In this document: one piece after another, positions 1 to 7,657 of the stretch
Position numbering within the stretch: the stretch's first letter is position 1
How the letters are laid out: each line of letters begins with the position of its first letter
DNA from: an uncultured Acidobacteriota bacterium
Lineage (GTDB): Bacteria; Acidobacteriota; Terriglobia; Terriglobales; Acidobacteriaceae
Assembly: GCA_903832055.1 (NCBI GenBank)
Contig: CAILAC010000010.1
Span: forward strand, 310,001 to 374,000
Length of the DNA stretch: 64,000 nucleotides
Reading direction: 5' to 3'
Program-made: the position numbers and the translations under genes
Notes under the pieces: generated by a model
What the model was told of the DNA's origin: nothing
What the model saw: the letters and a program-made list of their open reading frames with translations, nothing else
Databases searched by the model: none

Positions 1-19
1 CTGTTGCCCTTGTCTTTTT

Positions 20-179
20 GGTTGTCATTCCCGAAGGGAATCTACTGCTGCCCTTGCACTTCACACTTCACACTTCACACTCACACTCGCACTTCACACT
101 CACACTTCGCACTTCACACTCACACTTCACACTTCACACTCACACTTCACACTTCACACTCACACTTCACACTCACACA
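20..179. repeat. Composite repeat copy 1: ATTCCC palindrome plus CACTTCA/CACTCA tract
   Basis: A perfect hairpin arm pair ATTCCC-gaa-GGGAAT lies at 27-41. A linker containing CCCTTGC follows, then about 120 bases of alternating 7-base CACTTCA and 6-base CACTCA units (56-179). The same composite occurs near 27.3, 29.2, 30.3, 31.1 and 35.2 kb in the same orientation. This copy has the longest tract. It is the only one next to a start codon (213) rather than behind a stop codon. It is not a CRISPR array: units are 6-7 bases and there are no spacers. Confidence 0.9.
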
Positions 180-212
180 GCCCCCACCACCCCGTTTACT
201 CTAACAAATGAC

Positions 213-1049
213 ATGACCACCCACCCCAGCACCGCCGAGCACTTCCTCAGAATGCGCAACGTCAACGTCGCCCTCGGCGACCGCGTCGTCCTCCATGACA
301 TCAACCTCACCATCCACGCCGGCGAACACCTCACCATCCTCGGCCCCAACGGCTGCGGCAAATCCACCCTCATCCGCACTATGAACTGCGAAGTCTACCC
401 CCTCGTCCTCCCCGGAATGGAAGTCAACATCTTCGGCCGCCCCCGCTGGGACCTCACCCAGCTCCGCCAGCACTTTGGCGTCGTCTCTGACAACCTCCCT
501 GGCCTCCAGTCCCTCGCCAACCGCGCACTCGACTCCGCCGGCAGCACCGCCGGCCGCACCACTGGCACCGACGCCGTCCTCGCCGGATTCTTCTCCGCCT
601 CCACCCTCTGGCCCAACCTCGTCGTCACCGCCGAGATGCGCCACCGCGCCGCTGAAGCACTTGACCGTATTGGCGCCTCCCACCTCGCCCATCAACCCAT
701 CGGAGAAATGTCCGCCGGAGAAAAACGCCGCATCCTCATCGCCCGCGCCTTGGTCCACCGCCCCAAACAGCTCCTCCTCGACGAACCCTCCAACGCCCTC
801 GACCTCGCCGCCCAGCGCTCCCTCCGCGAGACCATGCGTACCCTCATCCAGCAAGGCACCGGCCTCATCCTCGTAACGCACCACCTCTCCGACATCCCCC
901 CAGAAATGGAACGAGTCATCCTCATGCAAGACGGCCGCATCACCCACGACGGCCCCCGAGAAACTCTGCTAACCGAACCAGTCCTCTCAAAACTCTTCAG
1001 CACAGAAGTAAGAATCGGCCACCACCAAAACTGGCTCCACACCTGGTAA
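213..1049 (+). CDS. ABC transporter ATP-binding protein (orphan ATPase subunit)
   Basis: A single ABC nucleotide-binding domain of 278 residues that would power an importer or exporter. Walker A GPNGCGKST is at 44-52, signature MSAGEKR at 167-173, Walker B LLLDEPSNALD from 188, and the H-loop histidine is in LVTHH. The frame is open back to base 18, but that part only translates the CACTTCA tract, so ATG 213 (or ATG 252) is the real start. The short tail after the H-loop resembles the YlmA/ModF-like stand-alone ATPases. No permease or binding-protein gene is adjacent, so the substrate cannot be inferred. ABC ATPase is certain; the transport role is an inference. Confidence 0.88.
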   Translation: MTTHPSTAEHFLRMRNVNVALGDRVVLHDINLTIHAGEHLTILGPNGCGKSTLIRTMNCEVYPLVLPGMEVNIFGRPRWDLTQLRQHFGVVSDNLPGLQSLANRALDSAGSTAGRTTGTDAVLAGFFSASTLWPNLVVTAEMRHRAAEALDRIGASHLAHQPIGEMSAGEKRRILIARALVHRPKQLLLDEPSNALDLAAQRSLRETMRTLIQQGTGLILVTHHLSDIPPEMERVILMQDGRITHDGPRETLLTEPVLSKLFSTEVRIGHHQNWLHTW

Positions 1050-1090
1050 CTCCGCCAGACCCACCTTTCGTTCCTGAGGTTGCCAGGAGC

Positions 1091-1124
1091 TTGTCATCCT
1101 GAACGAAGTGAAGGACCTGCTTTT
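1091..1124. repeat. REP-type repeat, 'HPERSEG' family (TGTCATCCTGAACGAAG)
   Basis: TTGTCATCCTGAACGAAGTG followed by AAGGACCTGCTTTT. Read through on the plus strand it gives HPERSEG, a well-known spurious peptide from a repeat common in several bacterial phyla. Related copies lie at 31092-31166 (interrupted) and 35171-35203. Here it sits between the ABC gene and the REP pair that flanks the transposase. Confidence 0.8.
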
Positions 1125-1138
1125 CGTCCCAAACCGGG

Positions 1139-1210
1139 TAAGCCGGGGATTCATCCCCGGCAGTCACGAGGCGGCATTAGACGGGGATTTATCCCCTGCG
1201 GTATGCTGTT
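1139..1210. repeat. REP element, left copy flanking the RAYT gene
   Basis: Two consecutive hairpins: GCCGGGGattcatCCCCGGC and GGGGatttatCCCC, followed by TGCGGTATGC. A direct, diverged copy lies at 1755-1828 behind the transposase gene. The in-frame ATG at 1203 belongs to the conserved repeat core, so it is probably not the transposase start. Confidence 0.85.
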
Positions 1211-1220
1211 GCAATTCTTC

Positions 1221-1670
1221 ATGCAACCAAGCATTTTCACCTACGCCATAACTCTGCTTGCGCACCAGCGCAAACCTCTATTCGTGCGCAAAGCGAACGC
1301 CGAACTCTTTCTGCAAACCCTCTTCCACTACCAGACACAGTCCCGCTACCAACTACACGGCTTCGCCATCATGCCCGAACACATACACGTCCTCATAACA
1401 CCCATGGAAGGCCAAACCATCGAGCGTTGCATCCAATGCATCAAAGGCGGCTACTCCCACGCACTCCATATGCAGTTTCAAGGAGAAGTCTGGCACTCCG
1501 GCTATCACGAACACAGAATCCGCGACACCGCCGACTTCCAGAATCAACTCGCCTACATAGCCAACAACCCAACCCGACGCCACCTGCAAGACCACCCATA
1601 CGTCCACACAAACTTCCCAGAAAAACTCGCCCCCAAGCCTGGATATCTGCAAACCGATCAAAATCGCTAA
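1221..1670 (+). CDS. REP-associated tyrosine transposase (RAYT, Y1_Tnp family)
   Basis: A protein of 149 residues with the HUH metal-binding motif in GFAIMPEHIHVLI. The characteristic C-terminal part contains YIANNPTRR. These are hallmarks of the single-strand REP-associated transposases related to IS200/IS605 TnpA. RAYTs cut and mobilise or maintain REP hairpins. The gene lies between two direct REP copies (1139-1210 and 1755-1828), the expected context. I chose ATG 1221 because the upstream ATG (1203) lies inside the repeat and everything before that is repeat sequence. Length is normal for the family. No frameshift is visible, so it may be active. Confidence 0.88.
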   Translation: MQPSIFTYAITLLAHQRKPLFVRKANAELFLQTLFHYQTQSRYQLHGFAIMPEHIHVLITPMEGQTIERCIQCIKGGYSHALHMQFQGEVWHSGYHEHRIRDTADFQNQLAYIANNPTRRHLQDHPYVHTNFPEKLAPKPGYLQTDQNR

Positions 1671-1754
1671 CCAGAGCACAATCGAAGCGAGCCGAATATC
1701 AGAGCGCATCTCCCAGACCGCATCTCAAAAACGGAACGGATCTCTGAAACCGTA

Positions 1755-1828
1755 TAAGCCGGGGTTTCAATCCCGGCAATCACCAAGTCAGATATATACG
1801 AGGGATTTATCCCCTGCGGTACGCTCTT
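1755..1828. repeat. REP element, right copy flanking the RAYT gene
   Basis: The sequence starts TAAGCCGGGG and ends ATCCCCTGCGGTACGC. It matches the left copy (1139-1210) at both ends, with a variable middle. It has the same two-hairpin layout and direct orientation. Confidence 0.85.
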
Positions 1829-1915
1829 CCCTTTTACAGTCACGTTGAAAATAACTAAGGAACGTCTGATCAACCCCGAAGTTTTCGTTGTGATGTTTGA
1901 TTGAGAAGCGGTTTC

Positions 1916-1953
1916 GGCCGGGTGCCCGACATCCCGTCCCTGAGATGTCGGCC
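1916..1953. repeat. GGTGCCC-hairpin repeat, copy 1
   Basis: CCGGGTGCC precedes a hairpin with arms CCGACATC and GATGTCGG. Copies with the same GGTGCCC head but different, compensating stem bases occur at 16988-17026 (reverse strand), 32171-32206 and 47866-47914. The rest of 1671-1989 holds the right REP copy and nothing else that I can interpret. Confidence 0.55.
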
Positions 1954-1989
1954 AACTTCGCACAAAGCACGAACCCGCACCCATCAAAA

Positions 1990-2283
1990 CTAACCCTGCG
2001 GAATCACAAAAGCCCCCGGAATTCGCGCATCCAGCGCCACCACATGCTCGCTTGTCATCACCGGAGCGTCAGGTCCAGCGCTCAACGCCGGCCACCCGGT
2101 ATCAGGGTCAGTGATGATGACAAGTTCATGCTTCGTTCCTCGGACCGGAGCCAGCCCCACGCGGTGACGAACACCCCCGCGCTTCACCGTAACATCCACA
2201 ATCTCTCCCGGCCCAAATCCAAGCTTGTCCCATGGTTCGAGAGCCACCAGGCTCTTTCCATCCTCAGAGACAAGCATCTGCAT
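1990..2283 (-). CDS. Hypothetical protein, 97 aa
   Basis: A short minus-strand frame of 97 residues, beginning MQMLVSEDGKSLVAL and ending GAFVIPQG. It contains VDVTVKRGGVRHRVGLAPV and a stretch ELVIITDPDTGWPAL. The composition looks like a folded soluble protein, not a shadow frame. No family is recognised. The start could be ATG 2283 or ATG 2277; the upstream AGG is only a weak ribosome-binding site. There is no opposing real gene on the plus strand here, which supports it modestly. It faces the RAYT/repeat region and has no operon partner. Confidence 0.45.
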   Translation of the reverse strand: MQMLVSEDGKSLVALEPWDKLGFGPGEIVDVTVKRGGVRHRVGLAPVRGTKHELVIITDPDTGWPALSAGPDAPVMTSEHVVALDARIPGAFVIPQG

Positions 2284-2508
2284 ACCTGATCGTACCCCCG
2301 GCCCCCCGGCCTAAACAAAATACTCCCCGCGAAATTGCATGGAATTAACCCCAAGAGGCGCACACTAAAAGCAAAGCAAAGCGACGAGGCGAGAACCATA
2401 ACCACCCTGAAAAATGGCCAGAAAATCGCAAATTGCAATATTTTCACCACTCTGCACCAAAAACTACCCCCCCCCTCCCCCCCTATATTCGCCCCTTCTT
2501 CGCCCTTC

Positions 2509-2538
2509 TTGACGCAAACCCGTAATCCGCGTTACCTT
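2509..2538 (+). promoter_or_regulatory. Predicted sigma-70 promoter of the 2.55-kb leader
   Basis: TTGACG (2509-2514), an 18-base spacer, then TACCTT (2533-2538). Transcription would start near 2545, about 10-15 bases before the extended Shine-Dalgarno sequence. A run of C residues lies just upstream (2466-2484). Confidence 0.5.
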
Positions 2539-2551
2539 CTACCTACACGGG

Positions 2552-2570
2552 AAAGGAGGATGATCCAGCC
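2552..2570 (+). promoter_or_regulatory. Extended Shine-Dalgarno sequence
   Basis: AAAGGAGGATGATCCAGCC is nearly the full complement of a bacterial 16S rRNA 3' end (GGCTGGATCACCTCCTTT). The pairing would be continuous over 18 positions apart from one extra A. It lies immediately before the small ORF at 2572. This is far longer than an ordinary 4-6 base ribosome-binding site. Confidence 0.6.
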
Positions 2571-2571
2571 T

Positions 2572-2634
2572 ATGAGTTCTGACAGTTGTTCGTACCACAG
2601 TTGCACGAATCAACGTGAGGTGACTGAGGCCTAG
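2572..2634 (+). CDS. Putative 20-residue Cys/His-containing leader peptide
   Basis: The reading frame MSSDSCSYHSCTNQREVTEA ends at TAG 2634. It has two cysteines and one histidine. An in-frame ATG at 2560 overlaps the Shine-Dalgarno core, so ATG 2572, about 12 bases downstream, is preferred. A promoter-like sequence and an exceptionally long ribosome-binding site precede it. About 320 bases further on, the GH3 gene begins in the same direction. It could be a regulatory leader peptide, a small secreted or metal-binding peptide, or a chance frame in a structured RNA. No homologue is recognised. Confidence 0.35.
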   Translation: MSSDSCSYHSCTNQREVTEA

Positions 2635-2755
2635 GGCATCGCGCCCCAGCCCCCAGCCGTAAGTCCCGGCGGATATTCTCCCGCAGGGCCACTGGCAATC
2701 GCCCAAGCGCGAGTGCCTTAGTCAAAACTGCCAATCCCAACAGTTCACCCAGCCA

Positions 2756-2816
2756 CGGCCTGCGCACCCAAAATGCTCAGGCCGTTGCTGCGTCTGCCCC
2801 CTCCAAATGCAGCAAC
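2756..2816 (+). other. Two tandem hairpins in the long leader before the GH3 gene
   Basis: GGCCTG...CAGGCC is followed directly by GTTGCTGC...GCAGCAAC (8-bp stem). No T-run follows, so this is not a classical intrinsic terminator. The stretch 2635-2955 contains no convincing gene, only these hairpins and the repeat at 2819-2884. It may be a structured leader or small RNA continuing from the promoter at 2509. Confidence 0.35.
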
Positions 2817-2818
2817 AA

Positions 2819-2884
2819 TAAGGGTACGGGCTTCAGCCCGTGCATTCAGGCACAACCTTGAACAGGGCTTGAGCCCCTGAGGTT
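2819..2884. repeat. AAGGGTACGG/AGCCCCTGAGG repeat, copy 1
   Basis: It has the form TAAGGGTACGGGCTTCAGCC ... GGGCTTGAGCCCCTGAGG. Two short hairpins (ACGGGCttcaGCCCGT and GGGCTtgAGCCC) are joined by a variable linker. A second copy in the same orientation is at 32052-32113. Confidence 0.75.
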
Positions 2885-2955
2885 GAATCTCCTGCTCACA
2901 CGATTTACTTCAGCACTTGCGCAACGTTGATGCCATCGGTAACAATGCCTCCGGG

Positions 2956-5181
2956 ATGGATACCATGACAATCAGCACACCCTGCCGCAGCCTCATCTCC
3001 CTTGCTCTGCTTTCCGCGTTCGTAGCCAGTGCCGTAGCCCAATCGCCCCGCCGCAAACCAGCTGAGCCTGAATGGACTCACGCCGCCTGGATGAACACCA
3101 CTCTCTCCGCCGACGAGCGCGCCGACCTCGTCCTCAAAGAGCTCACCCTCGACGAGAAGATTGACCTGCTCCACGGCCAGGGCATGCCCGGCTGGGGACC
3201 ACCCAAGGCCAACGCCCACCTCGGCAACGGCGGCGCAGGCTTCGTCCTCGGCATCCCACGCCTCGGCATCCCCTTCATCCAAATGAGCGACGCCGCCTAC
3301 GGCGTCCGCTCCAGCGCAATGAACGGCCGCTACTCCACCGCCCTGCCCTCCAACGTCGGCGCAGCCGCCAGCTGGGACACCCAGGCCGCCTGCGACTACG
3401 GCGCTCTCATCGGCAGCGAACTCCGCGCCCAGGGCTACAACATGACCCTCGGCGGCGGCGTCAACATCACCCGCGAACCCCGCAACGGTCGCACCTTCGA
3501 GTACCAGGGCGAAGACCCAATCCTCGCCGGCACCCTTGTAGGCAACCGCATCAAGTGTGAACAGGCCCAGCACGTCCTCGGCGACATCAAGCACTACGCC
3601 GTCAATGACCAGGAGAGCGGCCGCAACGAGGTCGACTCCATCATCGGCATCCGCGCCCTCCGCGAAACAGACCTGCTCGCCTTCGAAATCGGCATCAGCA
3701 TCGGCGACCCCGCCGCCGTCATGTGCAGCTACAACGCCATCAACGGCGACTACGCCTGCGAAAACAAGTACTCCCTCACCGACGTCCTCCGCAAAGACTG
3801 GCACTTCAAGGGCTTTGTGCTCTCCGACTGGGGCGGCACACACTCCACTCTCAAAGCCTCCGCAGCGGGCCTCGATAACGAGCAGCCCGGCGAAAACTTC
3901 TTCGGCGACGCCTACAAGCAGGCCGTCACAGAAGGCAAAATCTCCAAGGCCGAACTTGACGAACACGTCCACCGCATCCTGCGCGCTGAATTCGCCGCCG
4001 GCCTGGTCGACAACCCCATCAAAAAGAGTGTCGTCGACGTCATGGGCGGCCTTGAAACCGCGCAGCGCATCGAAGAGAGCAGCATCGTTCTCCTCAAGAA
4101 CGCCAACCACCTCCTGCCGCTCGACAAGTCGAACATCCACTCCATCGCCGTTATTGGTGACCACGCCAACTACGGCATGATCTCCGGAGGCGGCTCAGCC
4201 CAGGTCGATCCTCCCGGCAGCGCAGCGCCGCAATGGCTCGAGCACGTCTGGTTCCCCCCGTCGCCGCAATGGGCCATCGCCGACAAGATCCACGAGGCAC
4301 CCATCAAATTTGATTCCGGCGCTGATCCTGCAGCCGCTGCTGCGCTCGCAAAGACCTGTGACGTCGCTATCGTCTTTGCGCAGCAATGGACCAGCGAAGG
4401 TATGGACCTCAAGGATCTCTCGCTCCCCAACAATCAGGACGCTCTCATCGCCGCCGTCGCCGCCGCCAACCCCAAAACCATCGTAGTTCTGGAAACCGGC
4501 ACAGCTGTCACCATGCCCTGGCTCGATCAGGTTGGCGCAGTCGCAGAGGCCTGGTACGCAGGCAGCCGCGGCTCGCTCGCCGTCGCCAACGTCCTCTTTG
4601 GCGACGTAAACCCCAGCGCCAAACTGCCCATGACCTTTCCGCGCAGCGAAGCTGACCTGCCCCACCCAGTCGTAGTTCAGCCACCACCCCACTCCGAAAG
4701 CGCCTCTCCTGTCATGCGCAAGGAAAATGCCAAGGCAAGTTTCAGCGTGACCTATGACGAAGGCCTCAAAGTTGGCTATAAGTGGTACGACGCGGAAAAG
4801 AAGCCAGTCCTCTTTCCCTTTGGCTTTGGCCTGAGCTACACCACATACACGTACTCGGGGCTGAGCGTAACTCCAGGGGCAAGTCCGACCGTCAGCTTCA
4901 CCGTGACCAACAGCGGCAGCCGCCCAGGCACTGAAATCGCCGAGGTCTACGCCGCCCTGCCCACGAGTGCGCAGGAGCCGCCAAAGCGCCTCGTTGGATT
5001 CAGCCGTGTAACTCTCGCCGCAGGGGAAAGCAAGACCGTCTCGCTGTCAATCGACCCCAAATATCTGTCAATTTTCGACGAGGCTGGGGATAAGTGGAAG
5101 CTTGTATCTGGAAGTTACTCCTTTATGGTCGGCGGTTCGTCTCAGGACCTCCCGCTAACCAAAACAATTGCTATCAACTAA
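2956..5181 (+). CDS. Glycoside hydrolase family 3 beta-glucosidase/beta-xylosidase, secreted
   Basis: A protein of 741 residues. It releases terminal sugars from beta-linked oligosaccharides, presumably in the periplasm. A signal peptide (about 1-27, ending SAVAQ) precedes the GH3 TIM barrel. The nucleophile is Asp291 in VLSDWGG, and KHYAVNDQE is the conserved substrate loop. The alpha/beta sandwich domain follows (VLLKNANHLLPL, LPMTFPRS), then a fibronectin-III-like domain starting near FPFGFGLSYT. All three domains are present and the length is typical. Start ATG 2956 or 2965; the frame upstream is non-coding. It converges on the GH36-like gene, from which it is separated by a strong terminator. 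Glucosidase versus xylosidase cannot be decided from sequence alone. Confidence 0.92.
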   Translation: MDTMTISTPCRSLISLALLSAFVASAVAQSPRRKPAEPEWTHAAWMNTTLSADERADLVLKELTLDEKIDLLHGQGMPGWGPPKANAHLGNGGAGFVLGIPRLGIPFIQMSDAAYGVRSSAMNGRYSTALPSNVGAAASWDTQAACDYGALIGSELRAQGYNMTLGGGVNITREPRNGRTFEYQGEDPILAGTLVGNRIKCEQAQHVLGDIKHYAVNDQESGRNEVDSIIGIRALRETDLLAFEIGISIGDPAAVMCSYNAINGDYACENKYSLTDVLRKDWHFKGFVLSDWGGTHSTLKASAAGLDNEQPGENFFGDAYKQAVTEGKISKAELDEHVHRILRAEFAAGLVDNPIKKSVVDVMGGLETAQRIEESSIVLLKNANHLLPLDKSNIHSIAVIGDHANYGMISGGGSAQVDPPGSAAPQWLEHVWFPPSPQWAIADKIHEAPIKFDSGADPAAAAALAKTCDVAIVFAQQWTSEGMDLKDLSLPNNQDALIAAVAAANPKTIVVLETGTAVTMPWLDQVGAVAEAWYAGSRGSLAVANVLFGDVNPSAKLPMTFPRSEADLPHPVVVQPPPHSESASPVMRKENAKASFSVTYDEGLKVGYKWYDAEKKPVLFPFGFGLSYTTYTYSGLSVTPGASPTVSFTVTNSGSRPGTEIAEVYAALPTSAQEPPKRLVGFSRVTLAAGESKTVSLSIDPKYLSIFDEAGDKWKLVSGSYSFMVGGSSQDLPLTKTIAIN

Positions 5182-5203
5182 CCGCAACCTATGCTCAGGG
5201 AAT

Positions 5204-5240
5204 CATCAAAGCCTCCGCCATCCCGGCGGGGGCTTTGATG
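5204..5240. terminator. Bidirectional terminator between GH3 and GH36-like genes
   Basis: The stem CATCAAAGCCtCCGCC pairs with GGCGGgGGCTTTGATG around an ATCCC loop, and TTTGCT follows on the plus strand. It fills the 63-base gap between the two convergent stop codons. Confidence 0.85.
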
Positions 5241-5244
5241 TTTG

Positions 5245-7587
5245 CTAGGAGATACTCAGATCCACCCACTCCAACGGCTCCTCTTTGGAACCCTTGGCCA
5301 GGACATCAAGTTTCAGTTGCCCGCCCACAATCGCAATTGTGCTCTGGTGACTCTGCCCGCCAAAGTAATGACTTGTGACCAGCGCTTGCTTACCTACTTC
5401 GCGCTTCAGCCAAACTTCCCCGCCGCCGTAAGCCACCAGGGCAAGGTGGCTGCTGCGTGTGATGTCTTCGTTGGTCTTCGAGGCAACAATCACCGGCACC
5501 TTCGCCAGCAACAGCCCTTTGATGCGCTCGGTGCCCTTCATCTTTGCATTGTGCCGAATCGTATTCAAATCCTCTTCGCCCGGCTGATCCGGCCGCCGCG
5601 CCAGCAGCACAAGCTGTCCATCTTCAATCCGCGCCCACGAACGCGCATGCGCTCCCATTGTTGGCGCAATTGGCACCGTGTCCAACGGCAATATCTCAAA
5701 GTTCGTAGTCGGCCGCAGAAGCTGCGCAATCCCGTTGTATTTGGCAATCAGCTCCGGCGAACTCACTTCTCCCTGCTCATCCCCGCCAAAGTCATTCAGG
5801 CAGCCAATACTGCCCGTCGCCGCCGAGTCAAACCAGATGCTCGGCGAACTTGACCAGTCATATCCTGACGATCCATAGGTCGGAACCCCTAACTTCCCCA
5901 TAAGTCCACTAAAGTAAAGTCGCCGGTTGGCCTCCACCTGATAATCGCCAATATCCATCCACATATCATCCGGACTATGCAGGTCAATGAACTCCAGGAA
6001 TAAGGGCGACAAGTTGTAATACATCACAACAATGTCAGGATTCTCAGCCCGCATCGCCTTGATAACGACATCAAGCCCCTTCCACAAAAGCCTCTCACCA
6101 GTCCACTGCTTATCTTTTGGAGTAGCCTGTGCCACCGTCGGCAGCTCATATCCAAAGTCAAACTTGAACAGGTCCGGCTTGTACCGCCGCATGAACCGCC
6201 GCACCACCTCAGTCAACACCCGTGCCACTTCAGGCTGCGTAATGTCGAGGATCGCGTACTTTGAGCCTCCTGCGCCGCTGGCCATGAATGGAGTGCCGTC
6301 CGTCTGCTTGAGCATGTGATCTGCGGTGAGGCCCAGGTCAGCAGGCCGCTCGCACCGCATGACCGCCGCCCAAATGCCGATCTTCATATCGTCTGCGCGC
6401 AGCTTTTCGAGAAACTGCTCAAAATGCGGCAATCGCTCTGCCGAATGCACCAGGTTCCCGTAAGCCCCTTCCCATTTGTCGTCAATGGAGTAGAGCCCCG
6501 CCTTCATTCCGTTGGCCTTCAATTCACCGTAAAGCCCCGTCAGAAAAGCTTCATCCAGCTTGTCATTCGCCTTTTCGCGCTCCCGTTGTGCCCCCCACGT
6601 ACAAAACTGCGGCGTCAAGGCAACAGCAGTCTTATGCGCCGAGTTCTGCTTGCGAAGGATTACTCCGGCTTGAAGAAGTCCGTCATAGTATGCAGTGATC
6701 GCCTCGCGGTATTCCGGCGCAAACGCCCAATACATTGTCGCGCCCAGAGAGACACTTCCGGGCGTGCGCACATGGCTCCACAGATCGCTGCGATAGTCCA
6801 TCCACGGACTCGCGCTGCCCTGATACAACTGCAGGTAATAATCGCCCTGGGGCAAATCAGCCAAACCGCAGCAAAATGCGTCCGACTGCCCCTCGGTATA
6901 GAGATTGCGCTCTGGCCCTGAAGAGGTCGTGCTGAATCCGCAGAAGTAGTGCACCGGCAGCGCCCACTGCTGGCTCAATCCAGGAATGAAGCTCCCGCGG
7001 CCCAACCAGACATTTTGATTGAAACCCGCGCCATTGTGCAGAATCGGGCTAACTGTCGACCCGGAAATCACTCCGGGCACAACTGCATAGGTCGGATGCA
7101 GTGTCGGCATCGGCTTATGATCGGCACTGTCCGCAAAGTAATGCAGGCTGACAACATCATGATCTGCCGTACACTCATACCGCACCGGATCAGTCCACAC
7201 GCCGCTCTGATCAAAGCGCCACACACATGTGAGCCTTGCATCGCCATTGACGCCGCCATAGGTGAAAGTGATTTTACCGGCCTCAACGAGAGGCTCGCTT
7301 CCCTTGCCCGCGCTACAGATACGCTGTGTCGGCGCGACAACCGGCGCCGCAACCACTGCCGGCTGCAGCTTGCCACTCACCATGATCCGGTGACGGCTGT
7401 CAAAGAGCGTGAAGCGGTCGTCGGCCTGTTTGTACTCCCAGGAATAGTTCGTGCCTACGACACGAATCGTTCCCTCTCGGCTGGTGATCGACGGCGATTC
7501 AGAGGCATGCAGAGTCCGGGCAGAGGCCGCGGTCAGCAGCGCCCCCGCAGAAAGCTGAACAAATGTGCGGCGATTGACTCGGGTCAA
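5245..7587 (-). CDS. GH36-like alpha-galactosidase (clan GH-D), Tat-exported
   Basis: A 780-residue protein. The N-terminus carries a twin-arginine signal (NRRTFVQLSAGALL), so it is probably folded before export. A beta-sandwich domain precedes a TIM barrel. The expected clan GH-D nucleophile is Asp477 in FKFDFGYE. MYYNLSPLFLEFIDLHSPDD follows, and then GLMGKLGVPTYGSSGYDWSS. These resemble melibiase-type GH36/GH27 enzymes that cleave alpha-galactosides, though another alpha-glycosidase specificity is possible. The minus-strand gene ends against the GH3 terminator. The next gene on the same strand, gpmI, ends about 70 bases upstream of it. Confidence 0.75.
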   Translation of the reverse strand: MTRVNRRTFVQLSAGALLTAASARTLHASESPSITSREGTIRVVGTNYSWEYKQADDRFTLFDSRHRIMVSGKLQPAVVAAPVVAPTQRICSAGKGSEPLVEAGKITFTYGGVNGDARLTCVWRFDQSGVWTDPVRYECTADHDVVSLHYFADSADHKPMPTLHPTYAVVPGVISGSTVSPILHNGAGFNQNVWLGRGSFIPGLSQQWALPVHYFCGFSTTSSGPERNLYTEGQSDAFCCGLADLPQGDYYLQLYQGSASPWMDYRSDLWSHVRTPGSVSLGATMYWAFAPEYREAITAYYDGLLQAGVILRKQNSAHKTAVALTPQFCTWGAQREREKANDKLDEAFLTGLYGELKANGMKAGLYSIDDKWEGAYGNLVHSAERLPHFEQFLEKLRADDMKIGIWAAVMRCERPADLGLTADHMLKQTDGTPFMASGAGGSKYAILDITQPEVARVLTEVVRRFMRRYKPDLFKFDFGYELPTVAQATPKDKQWTGERLLWKGLDVVIKAMRAENPDIVVMYYNLSPLFLEFIDLHSPDDMWMDIGDYQVEANRRLYFSGLMGKLGVPTYGSSGYDWSSSPSIWFDSAATGSIGCLNDFGGDEQGEVSSPELIAKYNGIAQLLRPTTNFEILPLDTVPIAPTMGAHARSWARIEDGQLVLLARRPDQPGEEDLNTIRHNAKMKGTERIKGLLLAKVPVIVASKTNEDITRSSHLALVAYGGGEVWLKREVGKQALVTSHYFGGQSHQSTIAIVGGQLKLDVLAKGSKEEPLEWVDLSIS

Positions 7588-7657
7588 GAAACATTCCTCA
7601 CGCCGGCAAAAGGCTCTGCCGGTCGAGAGGAATTCTACTGTATCAGGGTGTGCTTTG

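Noticed and set aside
56-179. Regular short repeats that might be a CRISPR array
   Set aside because: Units are 6-7 bases and contiguous, without spacers; part of a composite intergenic repeat.
18-212. N-terminal extension of the ABC ATPase (frame open from base 18)
   Set aside because: It only translates the CACTTCA tract (HTSHSHFTL-type repeats); homology starts after ATG 213.
2905-4164. Long minus-strand frame of 419 codons opposite the GH3 gene
   Set aside because: Composition is that of an antisense shadow of a GC-rich gene (V/A/G/D-rich, no motif); the GH3 frame has all catalytic motifs.
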